Shown here one piece after another: positions 36,420 to 45,523 of a DNA stretch of 64,000 nucleotides; positions within the stretch are counted from its first letter, which is position 1, and every line of letters starts with the position of its first letter. The translations under genes and the position numbers were made by a program. This DNA is from Zobellia uliginosa (GTDB taxonomy: Bacteria > Bacteroidota > Bacteroidia > Flavobacteriales > Flavobacteriaceae): positions 62,001 to 126,000 of the forward strand of contig NZ_JAHKPY010000002.1 of the NCBI RefSeq assembly GCF_018860745.1. Direction: 5' to 3'. The notes beneath the pieces are model-generated. The model was given only the letters and a program-made list of their open reading frames with translations, had not been told where the DNA came from and did no database searches.

Positions 36420-36462
36420 CAAAAATATGTGTCCATTTTATAGTTTGAAGTAACATATGTCA
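36420..36462 (-). promoter_or_regulatory. Promoter 2 of the exoprotein/cytochrome operon: TGA-N6-TTA site plus perfect -7 element
   Basis: Read on the minus strand, TGACATATGTTA (36462 to 36451) is one base off the palindrome. Exactly 23 nt later comes TATTTTTG (36427 to 36420), a perfect TAnnTTTG. Confidence 0.6.
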
Positions 36463-36537
36463 CATATAGATGACTTTTGGTTAAGGATTTGGTTGTTTCT
36501 TTAGACCTTTCATTTTTATCATAAAATTTCATCTACA

Positions 36538-36580
36538 TGACCTAGGTCATTCTCTAAGCTATGCACCTTGTCTAATTTTG
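36538..36580 (+). promoter_or_regulatory. hsp20 promoter: perfect TGACCTAGGTCA plus -7 element
   Basis: The 12-bp palindrome is at 36538-36549 and TAATTTTG, a perfect TAnnTTTG, at 36573-36580, with a 23-nt spacer. If the -7 element places the start of transcription near 36,585, the palindrome is centred near -41.5, the class II activator position of Crp/Fnr proteins. Confidence 0.75.
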
Positions 36581-36614
36581 GTCTTATATAATTGTTTAAC
36601 TAAAAATTAGAATT

Positions 36615-37049
36615 ATGTCACTAGCGAAATTTAACAAAAGGCCATGGGGAAACCTTATCACCCCGGATTTTTTCAACAGCGATGATTTTTTTAATGGTGG
36701 TTCCTGGTTGAATACAATTCAAGAACCTGCCATGAACGTTAAAGAAAACGATGATAATTTTGAAATTGAACTTGCTGCTCCCGGGTATGACAAGAAAGAT
36801 TTTAATGTAAGTATTGAGAATGGATGCCTGAATATTTCAGCGGAAAATTCAAACTCAAAAGAAGAGGAAGAAGATACTTATAGCCGGAAGGAGTTTAGTT
36901 ATACTTCTTTTCAAAAATCGCTCCGGTTACCAGAAAGTGTATTGGACGATAAAATAAAAGCTACCTACAAGGATGGCGTACTAAAATTTAAATTGGCAAA
37001 AAAAGAAGAAGCAAAAAAACACACTCCTAAAACGGTGGAAATTTCATAA
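36615..37049 (+). CDS. Hsp20/alpha-crystallin small heat-shock protein
   Basis: 144 residues. The alpha-crystallin domain spans about 35-135, with FEIELAAPGYDKKDFNVSI, KEFSYTSFQKSLRLPE and the closing DGVLKFKLAKKE. The usual C-terminal I-x-I motif is replaced by KTVEIS, which may serve the same purpose. It is a cytosolic holdase chaperone. It has its own promoter with the TGACCTAGGTCA palindrome. Confidence 0.93.
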   Translation: MSLAKFNKRPWGNLITPDFFNSDDFFNGGSWLNTIQEPAMNVKENDDNFEIELAAPGYDKKDFNVSIENGCLNISAENSNSKEEEEDTYSRKEFSYTSFQKSLRLPESVLDDKIKATYKDGVLKFKLAKKEEAKKHTPKTVEIS

Positions 37050-37243
37050 TAAGCACTAATCATTACAAATGCCTTCTTATCAAAACTTATATGCGTCCAT
37101 GTAGGTAAGTTTGATTTGAGGGCATTATTTTTTTATACATTTTTCTTTCCTAAATTTATGTGGCCCAAGTGTCATTGATTACACCATAATTGTTTTATTA
37201 GGATTTCAAACGCTATTTTAAAAGTATTATACCTGTGTTCATA

Positions 37244-37286
37244 TGACATATATCACAGGTATACTGGGTAATATGCGGTAATTTGT
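37244..37286 (+). promoter_or_regulatory. Promoter of the 37,323 gene: TGA-N6-TCA site plus -7-like element
   Basis: TGACATATATCA at 37244-37255 is followed after exactly 23 nt by TAATTTGT (37279-37286), a TAnnTTTG with an imperfect end. Confidence 0.55.
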
Positions 37287-37322
37287 ACACTAGTTCGTAT
37301 TCTCTTAGTAAAAAAATGTATT

Positions 37323-37913
37323 ATGATTAAGCAACTGGTATGGCTTATCTTATTTATAGGGCTCACTGGAGATTCAATTTCCAGCGTTACCACCCTTCAT
37401 TATGACATTGTAATGAAAGATAAGGTAATAGGCAGTTTAGACACCCATAAAAGAACAAAGGGTGACCTCACAACTTATGAAAGTTTCACGAGTATCAAAA
37501 CCAAACTATTAACAAAAATAGAAGTAGACTATAAATATGATGTAGCCTTCAACAAATCTTTACTCAGAAAGGCAAAAGTCAGTATTGTTGTTAATAACAA
37601 ACAGCATGCGGAAACCAGTACTTTATGGAAGGACCAACAATACCAAATTATTAAGAACAATAAGGAAAGTAGTATTCAGGACCCTATTCAATATACTACC
37701 ATCTTAATGTATTTTAAAGAACCCAAGCAAATAAAGCATTGCTATTCAGAACAAGATGGTACTATGAATACCATTATACCTCTCGGAAATAATAGTTACA
37801 AGAAAATTAATGCGAACGGTAAAGAGAACATTTACTTTTATAAAAATGGTACTTTGCAAAAAGCTAGTATTGATGGGGGTCTGGTAGATTTTGAATTAAT
37901 ACTACGTGAATAA
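37323..37913 (+). CDS. Exported hypothetical protein (DUF6134-like)
   Basis: 196 residues with a short hydrophobic N terminus (MIKQLVWLILFIGLTG) acting as signal peptide. The remainder is a beta-rich sequence beginning LHYDIVMKDKVIGSL, resembling the flavobacterial DUF6134 family of unknown function. It is followed 67 bases later by cardiolipin synthase and has its own Crp/Fnr-type promoter, so the two may be a stress-responsive unit. Confidence 0.7.
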   Translation: MIKQLVWLILFIGLTGDSISSVTTLHYDIVMKDKVIGSLDTHKRTKGDLTTYESFTSIKTKLLTKIEVDYKYDVAFNKSLLRKAKVSIVVNNKQHAETSTLWKDQQYQIIKNNKESSIQDPIQYTTILMYFKEPKQIKHCYSEQDGTMNTIIPLGNNSYKKINANGKENIYFYKNGTLQKASIDGGLVDFELILRE

Positions 37914-37980
37914 GTCTTATATTTTACTAAGCCAATCCATGAAAAGACTTTTTTTGAAGTAACCAAATCACGTCTTACAA

Positions 37981-39417
37981 ATGACCATTGCACTTTTTAT
38001 TTATTTTTCATTGGCCTTGTTCATGGTTATAAGGCTTTTGCTCTATGGCATACGTCCTACAAAGACATTGGGATGGCTTTTGGCCATTTTCACCATTCCC
38101 GTAGGTGGAATGTTATTTTACTTTGTTTTGGGTCGTAATAGGCGGAAAAACAAGTTTTATAGGCTTAAGAAAACGGAGGAAATATCAGCCTATCTTAAAA
38201 CTGTTGAAGATTATTATGATGATGTTGACAAAAATGAAGATTTAAATATTCCCCCTCCAATCAAGAGCCATATTAAATTGGTAAAGCTAATTGCCAAAAA
38301 CTCCAATTTTTTACCCAGTCTTGGTAATGAGATTACCATATTAAAAGATGGTCCAGCAACCTTTGAAGCCATTTTTAAAGCTTTGGAAAGTGCCCGTAAA
38401 TTTATACACATTCAATATTATATTTTTGAGGAAGGAGAATTGGCAAATCGGTTTTTGACCCTATTACGGCAAAAAAAGAAGGAAGGTGTAGAAATTAGAT
38501 TTTTGTATGATGGTTTGGGAAGCAATACGTTAAGTAAATCCTATTTAAATGATTTGGTTAATGCGGGTATAGAGGTATATAGTTTTTTACCCATTAGGTT
38601 TAAGCGGTTGCTGTCTTCCATTAATTATAGGAACCATAGGAAAATAGTAATCGTAGATGGTCATATTGCGTTTACCGGAGGTATTAACGTATCCGATAAG
38701 TATATTCATGGAGACCCTGTATTAGGGGTTTGGCATGATATGCACTTACGGTTGGAGGGGCCTATTGTAAATAGTTTGCAAGCGGTATTTGCCATGGATT
38801 GGAATTTTGCCAGTGGTAAGGATGACATTCTAACGTTAAGTTATTTTTCCGCAATTCCTAAAGTAGGCACTTCAATTGTACAAACGGTTTCAAGCGGTCC
38901 CGATTCTGATTTTTCATCTGTACACCAACTTTATTTTTCCTTGATCAATAGGGCAAAAAAATATGTGTACATCGTAAACCCCTATATTATTCCAGGGGAA
39001 GCACTTATGGAAGCATTACAAGTTGCAGCTTTAGGCGGAGTTGATGTTAGGATTCTGCTTTCTTCCAATTCGGATAGTTATTTAGTGAAATGGAGCGTGC
39101 AATCTTACTTTGAGGCTTTTTTAGAAGCGGGAATTAAGATATATCAATATCCAGATGGTTTCCTTCATAGTAAAGTAATGTTCTCGGATGATCAATTAAC
39201 GACAATAGGTACGGCTAATTTGGATGTTAGGAGCTTTGAACAGAACTATGAGGTAAATGTATTGGCCTATGATAAAGAGCTTACACAGCAGCTAAAGCAT
39301 GATTTTTTGAACGATTGTAAAATAAGCCATCAATTAGATTATTCAGAATTCAAGAAAAGACGGAAACTGGACCGTTTAAAAGAAGGCTTCGCTAAAGTCT
39401 TTAGTCCAGTTTTATAA
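37981..39417 (+). CDS. cls: Cardiolipin synthase (phospholipase D superfamily)
   Basis: 478 residues. Two N-terminal membrane helices (about 3-25 and 35-55, the second including LAIFTIPVGGMLFYFVLGRN) are followed by two phospholipase D domains. The first HKD motif is NHRKIVIVDG (His 219), the second LHSKVMFSDD (His 396) followed by GTANLDVRSFEQN. It joins two phosphatidylglycerol molecules into cardiolipin at the inner membrane. The position among stress genes suggests membrane remodelling. Confidence 0.92.
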   Translation: MTIALFIYFSLALFMVIRLLLYGIRPTKTLGWLLAIFTIPVGGMLFYFVLGRNRRKNKFYRLKKTEEISAYLKTVEDYYDDVDKNEDLNIPPPIKSHIKLVKLIAKNSNFLPSLGNEITILKDGPATFEAIFKALESARKFIHIQYYIFEEGELANRFLTLLRQKKKEGVEIRFLYDGLGSNTLSKSYLNDLVNAGIEVYSFLPIRFKRLLSSINYRNHRKIVIVDGHIAFTGGINVSDKYIHGDPVLGVWHDMHLRLEGPIVNSLQAVFAMDWNFASGKDDILTLSYFSAIPKVGTSIVQTVSSGPDSDFSSVHQLYFSLINRAKKYVYIVNPYIIPGEALMEALQVAALGGVDVRILLSSNSDSYLVKWSVQSYFEAFLEAGIKIYQYPDGFLHSKVMFSDDQLTTIGTANLDVRSFEQNYEVNVLAYDKELTQQLKHDFLNDCKISHQLDYSEFKKRRKLDRLKEGFAKVFSPVL

Positions 39418-39488
39418 TATGGTAATGATTTATATCCTCTTTTAATAGCGGTCTGTTTCGTATATTGATAAACCAAGAAAAGTTTAAA

Positions 39489-40250
39489 ATGAATATAGGT
39501 CTTGTTTTATCTGGAGGAGGAATAAGGGGTGTTGCGCATATAGGAGCTATCAAGGCCTTGGAAGAGTATGGGATTTTTCCGACCCATATTTCAGGAACCA
39601 GTGCCGGAGCTATTGTTGGAGCATTGTACGCAAGTGGGGCCAATTGGTCAGAGATACTTCATTTTTTTAAGACCATTCCTTTATTTCGTACTAAGAAATA
39701 CGCACGTAGCAAGCCTGGTTTTTTAGACACTGAAAAGTACTATGAAAACTTCAAGCAATTTTTTCCCGAAGACGACTTTGGAGCGTTAAAAAAACCACTT
39801 TACGTTACCGGTACGGATATTATTAGAGGAAAACTCAAAATATTTCACAAAGGACAGGTTATACGGCCCGTACTTGCTTCGGCTTCATTTCCGGGAATGT
39901 TCACACCCATAAAAATCGGAGATGCATATTATGTAGATGGGGGAGTATTGAACAATTTTCCTATTGAACCGCTTAAAAATAACTGCGATAAAATTATTGG
40001 GAGCTATGTAAATCCTCTTAAGAAAATCAGAATTGAAGATTTAAAACATTCGTATACCGTAGTTGAACGGGCATATAAGCTAAAGTCTGCATCTGAGTCC
40101 TTACTGAAGTTTAGTGAATGTGATATGATTATCTTACCGGAAGGTCTATCGGAATTTGGAACGTTTGAAATGAATAGTGTTGATGTAATATTTGATTTGG
40201 GTTATTTGGCAGCTAAAAAAATCCTCGATAAAAATGGAGGTGTACTCTAA
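39489..40250 (+). CDS. Patatin-like phospholipase
   Basis: 253 residues. Glycine-rich oxyanion motif LVLSGGGIRGVAHIG at the N terminus, nucleophile Ser 38 in GTSAG, and Asp 150 in VDGGVLNNFP complete the catalytic dyad. I start at the ATG at 39,489 (MNIGLVLSG), because family members begin there. It is a cytosolic or membrane-associated lipid acyl hydrolase of the bacterial patatin (RssA/YchK) type, and its position after cls suggests a shared role in lipid turnover. Confidence 0.9.
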   Translation: MNIGLVLSGGGIRGVAHIGAIKALEEYGIFPTHISGTSAGAIVGALYASGANWSEILHFFKTIPLFRTKKYARSKPGFLDTEKYYENFKQFFPEDDFGALKKPLYVTGTDIIRGKLKIFHKGQVIRPVLASASFPGMFTPIKIGDAYYVDGGVLNNFPIEPLKNNCDKIIGSYVNPLKKIRIEDLKHSYTVVERAYKLKSASESLLKFSECDMIILPEGLSEFGTFEMNSVDVIFDLGYLAAKKILDKNGGVL

Positions 40251-40298
40251 AATAGAGGAACCTAATTTGGTATGTACTGGAATACTAAATCTTAAACA

Positions 40299-40341
40299 TG
40301 ATTTTTGTCATGTTTCTATAAGGTTGACAATCATATATTTG
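40299..40341 (+). promoter_or_regulatory. Promoter of the LOV-kinase operon: TGA-N6-TCA site plus perfect -7 element
   Basis: TGATTTTTGTCA at 40299-40310 lies in a longer inverted repeat (AAACATGA and TCATGTTT). Exactly 23 nt later TATATTTG (40334-40341) matches TAnnTTTG perfectly. The first gene of the operon starts at 40,356, so the leader would be very short. If the operon's own regulator binds here, this is autoregulation. Confidence 0.7.
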
Positions 40342-40355
40342 ATACACAACCTAAC

Positions 40356-40517
40356 ATGGACACTGTTATCTCAAAATCAATCGACAAGGTATTTTGGCCA
40401 AATTATTTGGTCTGGATTATTATGCTCGTTTTTTTAGGATTTATTTATCAATTGGGTCTTCTGTTTTTCTTCAATATAGTCTACTTTGTAAGACTCTTAT
40501 CTCTTTCGCAATGGTAG
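40356..40517 (+). CDS. Small membrane protein upstream of the LOV histidine kinase
   Basis: 53 residues, MDTVISKSIDKVFWPNYL followed by a single long hydrophobic stretch (about 18-46) and a short basic tail. The TAG stop overlaps the ATG of the kinase (ATGGTAG at 40511-40517), implying coupled translation. It is the first frame after a good promoter. I know no family. It could be a membrane anchor or accessory subunit for the kinase, which lacks membrane segments of its own. Confidence 0.55.
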   Translation: MDTVISKSIDKVFWPNYLVWIIMLVFLGFIYQLGLLFFFNIVYFVRLLSLSQW

Positions 40518-43500
40518 AAAAAATCACAGATAACGATCTCTTTAAGGGTATTTTTGAATCTTCGGTAGAAGGTATATTGGTGGTAGCTAAAAATGGTCGT
40601 ATTTTCAAGGCTAATGCTTCAGTTGAAAAAATGTTCGGTTACAAGTCAGGAGAACTATTGCAAAAAAATGTAGAAGAGCTGGTTCCTCAAGAACTTAAGA
40701 AATCTCACACAAGCTTCCGAAGAGATTTTTCGAAAGCACCTACAAGTAGGGCAATGGGAAGAGGAGGAGATTTATGGGGGCTTAAAAAAGATGGAACTAA
40801 AATACCTTTGGAAATAAGCCTTAATCCTACAAAAATTAATGACGAGCTTGTTGTTATTGCGTTTGTAATTGATATAACGGATAGATATTTGGCTTTAAAG
40901 AAAGCAGCCATTAATATAGAAAAAATGAATGAGGCTCAAAGCCTTGCGCATGTGGGTAGTTGGGTCTGGAACCTGCAAACAAATGAAAGAAGTTGGTCTG
41001 ACGAGTTCTATAGGATATGTGGTTTGTACCCGGGCGATGAGCGACTTACGGCTAACACCGCATCAGAATTTATTCACCCGGAAGATCGCAAATCTACTGC
41101 AGAAGCTGTTGCTTTCGCAATAAATAACCGTAAGCCTTTTTCATATAAAAAAAGAATAGTTAGAACAGATGGTGCTATACGATATATAATGGCTCATGGT
41201 AGGGCCTCTTATGATGATAAAGGTACTCCGTTGGAGTGGTTTGGAACAATTCAGGATATTACTGAACAAAGAAATACCGAACAACTATTAGAGGATAATT
41301 TGTCTAAAAATAGAGCTCTTTTGGAAGCATTACCGGATATGATGTTCATTTTAGATCATGAAGGCAAATTTTTGGACTGTTATGCCCCAGAACCAGAAAA
41401 ACTTTTTGCACCTCCAGCTTCTCTAATTGGGGGGCATATAAAGGAATTATTGCCTCAGCATATTTTTAAGGCTGTCCGAGAGGGAATGGATAAAGCCATA
41501 CGTACGAATGCAATTGAATTTGTTGAGTATGAGTTTGAACTAGAAAATGTTAGACATTTTTACGAGGGTAGAATTGTACCTATGGGCAAAAACAAACTTC
41601 TGACCATCATTAGAGATATTACGGAAGAAAAATCTATAGAAAATATCCTTTATGTCCGTAATCGGGCTTTGGCGGCAACCGCAAACGGAATTATTATCTG
41701 CGATGCACGAAAGCCTGATTTTCCTATAATTTACGGTAACGAGGCTTTTACAACAACAACTGGTTATGAAAAGGAAGATTTTATGGGGAAGAACTGTCGT
41801 TTCTTACAAGGTGATGATAGGGGCCAGGCGGAAATTGAAATAATGTCTAAAGCTGTCAAAAAGGGTGAAGATTGCAGTGTAATATTACGTAATTATAAAA
41901 AAGACGGTTCTTTATTCTGGAATGAAATTAGTATAACGCCCATTTACAATTCCAAAAGAGTGCTAACTCATTTTGTTGGTGTACAGAATAATGTTACTGC
42001 CCATAAAGTAGAGGAAATATTTAAAATAGGGCAGTCTCATGTTATGGATATGATTATTCAACATGAACCTTTAAAAAGTATAGCCTTTAAGATTATAGAA
42101 ATTATAGAAACAGCTATTCCGAACTGTAAGGGTTCCATTCTTTTATTGGATAAGGATTCTGGTAGATTAGAGAAATTGGCAGCACCAAGTCTTTCGGAAA
42201 CTTATACACATGCTTTAGAAAAGATGTTCGTAGCGCCAGATAATGGATCTAGTGGTACGGCCGCATATTTAAAAGAGGAAGTAATTGTTTTAGACACGTT
42301 GAGCGATCCTCTCTGGAAATCATTTAGAGAATTGGCTTTGAAGGATAATATAAGTGCATGTTGGTCTTTTCCTATATTTTCTACCAATAAGGAATTACTG
42401 GGCACTTTTGCTATCTATTTTCCGATTTCAAAAAAACCGTTGGATACAGAAAAAGAAATCATTTATATTATTACCCAAGCTATTAGCGTGGCTATAGAAC
42501 AACATAATGCCAGTGTTGCATTAAAAAACAGTAAAGAGGAACTTTTTTATTATGCAGAGTCTTTAGAAAATAAAGTAGCCGATCGTACGGTAGAGCTAAA
42601 GGATATGGTTCAAAAATTAGTAGAATCCAACTTAAGCCTAGAAGATCAAATTCAAATTACAAAATCAGCGGAGAACAGTGCTATTACCAGTCAAAAGTTA
42701 TTGGAGACTATTTTTAAAAATTTCCCTGGTGGTTTTGTTGGAGTAGTTGATCTAGATTTACGCGTCGTATTTCTTGAAGGTGAAGATTTGGAAGCCCTTG
42801 GTTTTAAAGAATCAATACATGTTGGTGATACAATAGATGATTTAGAAGTAGTGGCTGCTGATGTCCGAAAAAAAGTAACGCAAAAAATTAAAAAAACCTT
42901 AAAGGGAGAGCACTGCACTTTTGAATTGATAATTCAGGAAAAATCTTATCTGGTCAATACTACACCATTGTTCAATGAAGACAGGGAAGTTGAACAGGCG
43001 TTAGTGGTTTATAACAATATTTCTGACCAGAAAAGGGTAGAAGTAGAGATTAGGAATACACTAGAGAAAGAAAAAGAGCTTAATGAGCTAAAATCTCGCT
43101 TTATCTCAATGGCTTCCCACGAATTTAGAACTCCCTTAAGTGCCATTCTGTCGGCAACAAATCTTATAGAGAGACAAAATGAAGCAGGTCTGGAAGAGAA
43201 GAGATTGAAGTATATAACTAAAATCAAGACAAGCATAAAAAACCTTGTAGCTATTCTAAACGACTTTTTGTCCTTAAGCAAATTAGAGGAAGGAAAAGTA
43301 ATAGCAATACCTACTAAATTTGATTTTGTTGAATTCTCTAATTCGTTGCTAGAAGAGATTTCAGGAATCAAAAAACAAGGACAGGTAATAAATGTCATCA
43401 ATAACAAGCCTATGATAGAAGTAGGGCTTGACATTAAATTACTGAGGCATATTGTATACAATTTGGTATCAAATGCTATTAAATATTCGGACGATAACAC

Positions 43501-43789
43501 AAAAATCACCCTAAAAATAGAATCCATTGGTACCAAGCTTTTTATAGAGGTTACAGATCAAGGTATTGGTATTCCTGCCGAGGACCAAGGCTATCTGTTT
43601 CAGCGTTTTTATAGAGCAAAAAACGCAACTAATTTTCAGGGTACTGGCTTAGGGTTGAATATCGTAAGGCAGTATGTGCTCTTAATGGAGGGTAATATTA
43701 GTTTTCAAAGCGAGCTTGACCAAGGCACAACATTTACCGTAGAACTCCCCTTAAATCTATTGAAAAATGAAAAAAGTACTACTTATTGA
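40511..43789 (+). CDS. Multi-PAS hybrid sensor: LOV blue-light-type histidine kinase
   Basis: 1,092 residues from ATG 40,511 (MVEKITDN); longer starts read through the small membrane gene and are unlikely. Order: PAS (about 10-120), PAS with PAC (about 140-260), PAS (about 265-375), LOV (about 390-500), GAF (about 510-670), coiled coil, PAS-like (about 725-840), kinase core. The LOV domain has NCRFLQ with the photoactive Cys at about 429, RNYKKDGSLFWNEISITPI and FVGVQNNVT, giving the flavin-contacting Asn and Gln residues. The kinase H box ASHEFRTPL has His 870, and the VSNAIKYSDD, DQGIGIP and GTGLGLNIV boxes follow. The response regulator overlaps its end by 23 bases. Blue-light sensing is a firm family inference; the output is not shown. 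Confidence 0.9.
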   Translation: MVEKITDNDLFKGIFESSVEGILVVAKNGRIFKANASVEKMFGYKSGELLQKNVEELVPQELKKSHTSFRRDFSKAPTSRAMGRGGDLWGLKKDGTKIPLEISLNPTKINDELVVIAFVIDITDRYLALKKAAINIEKMNEAQSLAHVGSWVWNLQTNERSWSDEFYRICGLYPGDERLTANTASEFIHPEDRKSTAEAVAFAINNRKPFSYKKRIVRTDGAIRYIMAHGRASYDDKGTPLEWFGTIQDITEQRNTEQLLEDNLSKNRALLEALPDMMFILDHEGKFLDCYAPEPEKLFAPPASLIGGHIKELLPQHIFKAVREGMDKAIRTNAIEFVEYEFELENVRHFYEGRIVPMGKNKLLTIIRDITEEKSIENILYVRNRALAATANGIIICDARKPDFPIIYGNEAFTTTTGYEKEDFMGKNCRFLQGDDRGQAEIEIMSKAVKKGEDCSVILRNYKKDGSLFWNEISITPIYNSKRVLTHFVGVQNNVTAHKVEEIFKIGQSHVMDMIIQHEPLKSIAFKIIEIIETAIPNCKGSILLLDKDSGRLEKLAAPSLSETYTHALEKMFVAPDNGSSGTAAYLKEEVIVLDTLSDPLWKSFRELALKDNISACWSFPIFSTNKELLGTFAIYFPISKKPLDTEKEIIYIITQAISVAIEQHNASVALKNSKEELFYYAESLENKVADRTVELKDMVQKLVESNLSLEDQIQITKSAENSAITSQKLLETIFKNFPGGFVGVVDLDLRVVFLEGEDLEALGFKESIHVGDTIDDLEVVAADVRKKVTQKIKKTLKGEHCTFELIIQEKSYLVNTTPLFNEDREVEQALVVYNNISDQKRVEVEIRNTLEKEKELNELKSRFISMASHEFRTPLSAILSATNLIERQNEAGLEEKRLKYITKIKTSIKNLVAILNDFLSLSKLEEGKVIAIPTKFDFVEFSNSLLEEISGIKKQGQVINVINNKPMIEVGLDIKLLRHIVYNLVSNAIKYSDDNTKITLKIESIGTKLFIEVTDQGIGIPAEDQGYLFQRFYRAKNATNFQGTGLGLNIVRQYVLLMEGNISFQSELDQGTTFTVELPLNLLKNEKSTTY

Positions 43790-44834
43790 AGACAATTTAG
43801 ATGTACGCGAAATGACCGCGGAAATTCTAGAACTTGAAAATTATGAAGTATCTACTGCAAAAAACGGTAGGATTGGCATAGAAAAAGCAAAATCTTTTAT
43901 GCCCGATGTTATCCTATGCGATATAATGATGCCCGTTGTAGATGGCTATAGTGTTTTCAAAGAATTAAATGAAGATGAATCTACCGCTAGCATTCCTTTT
44001 ATTTTCTTAACGGCGAAATCTGAAAAATCGGATTTCCGTAAGGGAATGACCATGGGTGCAGACGATTATTTGACTAAGCCATTTGAGGCACAGGATTTAG
44101 TAGAAGCTATAGAGGCAAGGCTCAAAAGAAGTTCTTTTTTACGGAAAGAATTTTCAAGAAATGTTAAAGGCATTAATGAATTTATTAAAGAAGCTTCAAA
44201 ATATCAAAACTTAAAAGACCTTTCGGATAATCGGGATTTGTCTCATTATAAAGCTAAGGAAGAGATTTTTTCAGAAGGAAGTATGGCGCATAGTTTATAT
44301 TTTATTCAAAGTGGAGAAGTCAAAACATACAAGCATAATGAAAATGGTAAAGAGTATGTGACCGGTATGTTCAAAGCTGGAGATTTTATAGGTCAACTCT
44401 GTGTTCTAGGAGATTCTGGACTGTACACAGAAACAGCAGTAGCACTTAATAATTGTGAGATATGCAGTATTCCTAAGAATGATTTTACACAATTATTATT
44501 CAATAATAAAGAGGTTTCACATAAATTCATTGGTATGGTATCCAACAATGTGCTTCACATGCAAGAACAGCTTATGGGTATGGCTTTTGATTCGGTTAGG
44601 AAAAGAGCAGCTACTGCACTTCTGGAATTGTATGACAAAGGTCTTATTAAAGATGGTGATTTAGGCATAAGTATATCCAGAGAGGATTTTGCAGGTTTGA
44701 TAGGTACGGCCACGGAAACCGCTATACGGGTACTCTCTAGTTTTAAGGATAAAGGATTAATTCAATTAGGGGAGTCACGTAGAATTATACTTTCAGATAA
44801 AAAGCAATTACAGCAAGTTGCAGATTTTGGGTGA
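43767..44834 (+). CDS. Response regulator fused to Crp-type sensor and DNA-binding module
   Basis: 355 residues. A receiver domain (1-120) has the acidic pair ED, phospho-acceptor Asp 52 (ILCDIMMP), FLTAKSE and the KP motif. A linker precedes a cyclic-nucleotide-binding-type barrel (about 150-265, EEIFSEGSMAHSLYFIQSGE) and a Crp/Fnr winged helix (about 275-345, ISREDFAGLIGTATETAIR). The recognition helix keeps the Glu and Arg positions used by Crp/Fnr proteins to read TGA half sites. The start codon lies inside the kinase gene, so the two form a two-component pair. It is the prime candidate for the TGA-N6-TCA sites in this window. Confidence 0.9.
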   Translation: MKKVLLIEDNLDVREMTAEILELENYEVSTAKNGRIGIEKAKSFMPDVILCDIMMPVVDGYSVFKELNEDESTASIPFIFLTAKSEKSDFRKGMTMGADDYLTKPFEAQDLVEAIEARLKRSSFLRKEFSRNVKGINEFIKEASKYQNLKDLSDNRDLSHYKAKEEIFSEGSMAHSLYFIQSGEVKTYKHNENGKEYVTGMFKAGDFIGQLCVLGDSGLYTETAVALNNCEICSIPKNDFTQLLFNNKEVSHKFIGMVSNNVLHMQEQLMGMAFDSVRKRAATALLELYDKGLIKDGDLGISISREDFAGLIGTATETAIRVLSSFKDKGLIQLGESRRIILSDKKQLQQVADFG

Positions 44835-44941
44835 TGTTCAAAGATTAGTATCTTAGGCAACTAAGCAGTACACTGTGCTGAACATTACCTTGTTGTAGCT
44901 AAAGTTTAGTCTTGTGAAGTCTTTAATTACCGTAATAATAG

Positions 44942-45523
44942 ATGGAAGAACCACATTTTTTGAACCACGTTTTTAAAGCCGATGAATTTTCTGTTGAAGA
45001 ACTGGAAAACATTATCCCAAAATTTAAAAAAGTTGTTTTTTCTAAAAATGATTATTTATTGGAAGAGGGTAAAACAGAGAACGATTATTGGTTTGTAGAG
45101 CGTGGTTTTGCCCGATCTTATGTGGTAGATACGGAAGGCAAAGACATCACTACGAATTTTTATTCCGAAGGCGATATTATTATTGATTGGACATCTTTTT
45201 TTCTCAGAAACCCCACTAGAGAAAATATTCAGGCTTTGACGGACTGTGTTTGTTGGCAATTAGATTTCAATACTTTTCAAGAACTCTTTCATGGAATACG
45301 AAGCTTTAGGGAACAAGGCCGTACTACGCTGGTAAATAGTTACTTCTCGTTAAAAAATCAAAGTGTTTCAATGATAGCGGATCAAGCATTAGAGCGTTAC
45401 AAAAAGTTGTTAAAGGATAAACCACATATTGTGCAAAATATATCCCTTAAACATATTGCTACTTATTTAGGGGTAACGGACACTTCTCTAAGTCGTATTC
45501 GCAAAGAAATTTCTGGAGGATAG
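44942..45523 (+). CDS. Crp/Fnr-family transcriptional regulator
   Basis: 193 residues: effector barrel (about 25-120, KNDYLLEEGKTENDYWFVERG) and a C-terminal helix-turn-helix (about 160-190, ISLKHIATYLGVTDTSLSRIRKEI). Ligand residues of cAMP-binding proteins are not evident. It lies directly behind the response-regulator/Crp hybrid, though 107 bases away, and could be a second regulator of the same sites or of the three small genes downstream. Confidence 0.83.
   Translation: MEEPHFLNHVFKADEFSVEELENIIPKFKKVVFSKNDYLLEEGKTENDYWFVERGFARSYVVDTEGKDITTNFYSEGDIIIDWTSFFLRNPTRENIQALTDCVCWQLDFNTFQELFHGIRSFREQGRTTLVNSYFSLKNQSVSMIADQALERYKKLLKDKPHIVQNISLKHIATYLGVTDTSLSRIRKEISGG

Noticed and set aside
40394-40510. 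Upstream start for the LOV kinase
   Set aside because: It would read out of frame through the small membrane gene and adds residues with no domain; the ATG at 40,511 gives the expected PAS start and overlaps the small gene's stop.
43009-43536. 175-residue minus-strand frame inside the LOV kinase gene
   Set aside because: Antisense shadow of the kinase core, whose H and N boxes are on the plus strand here.
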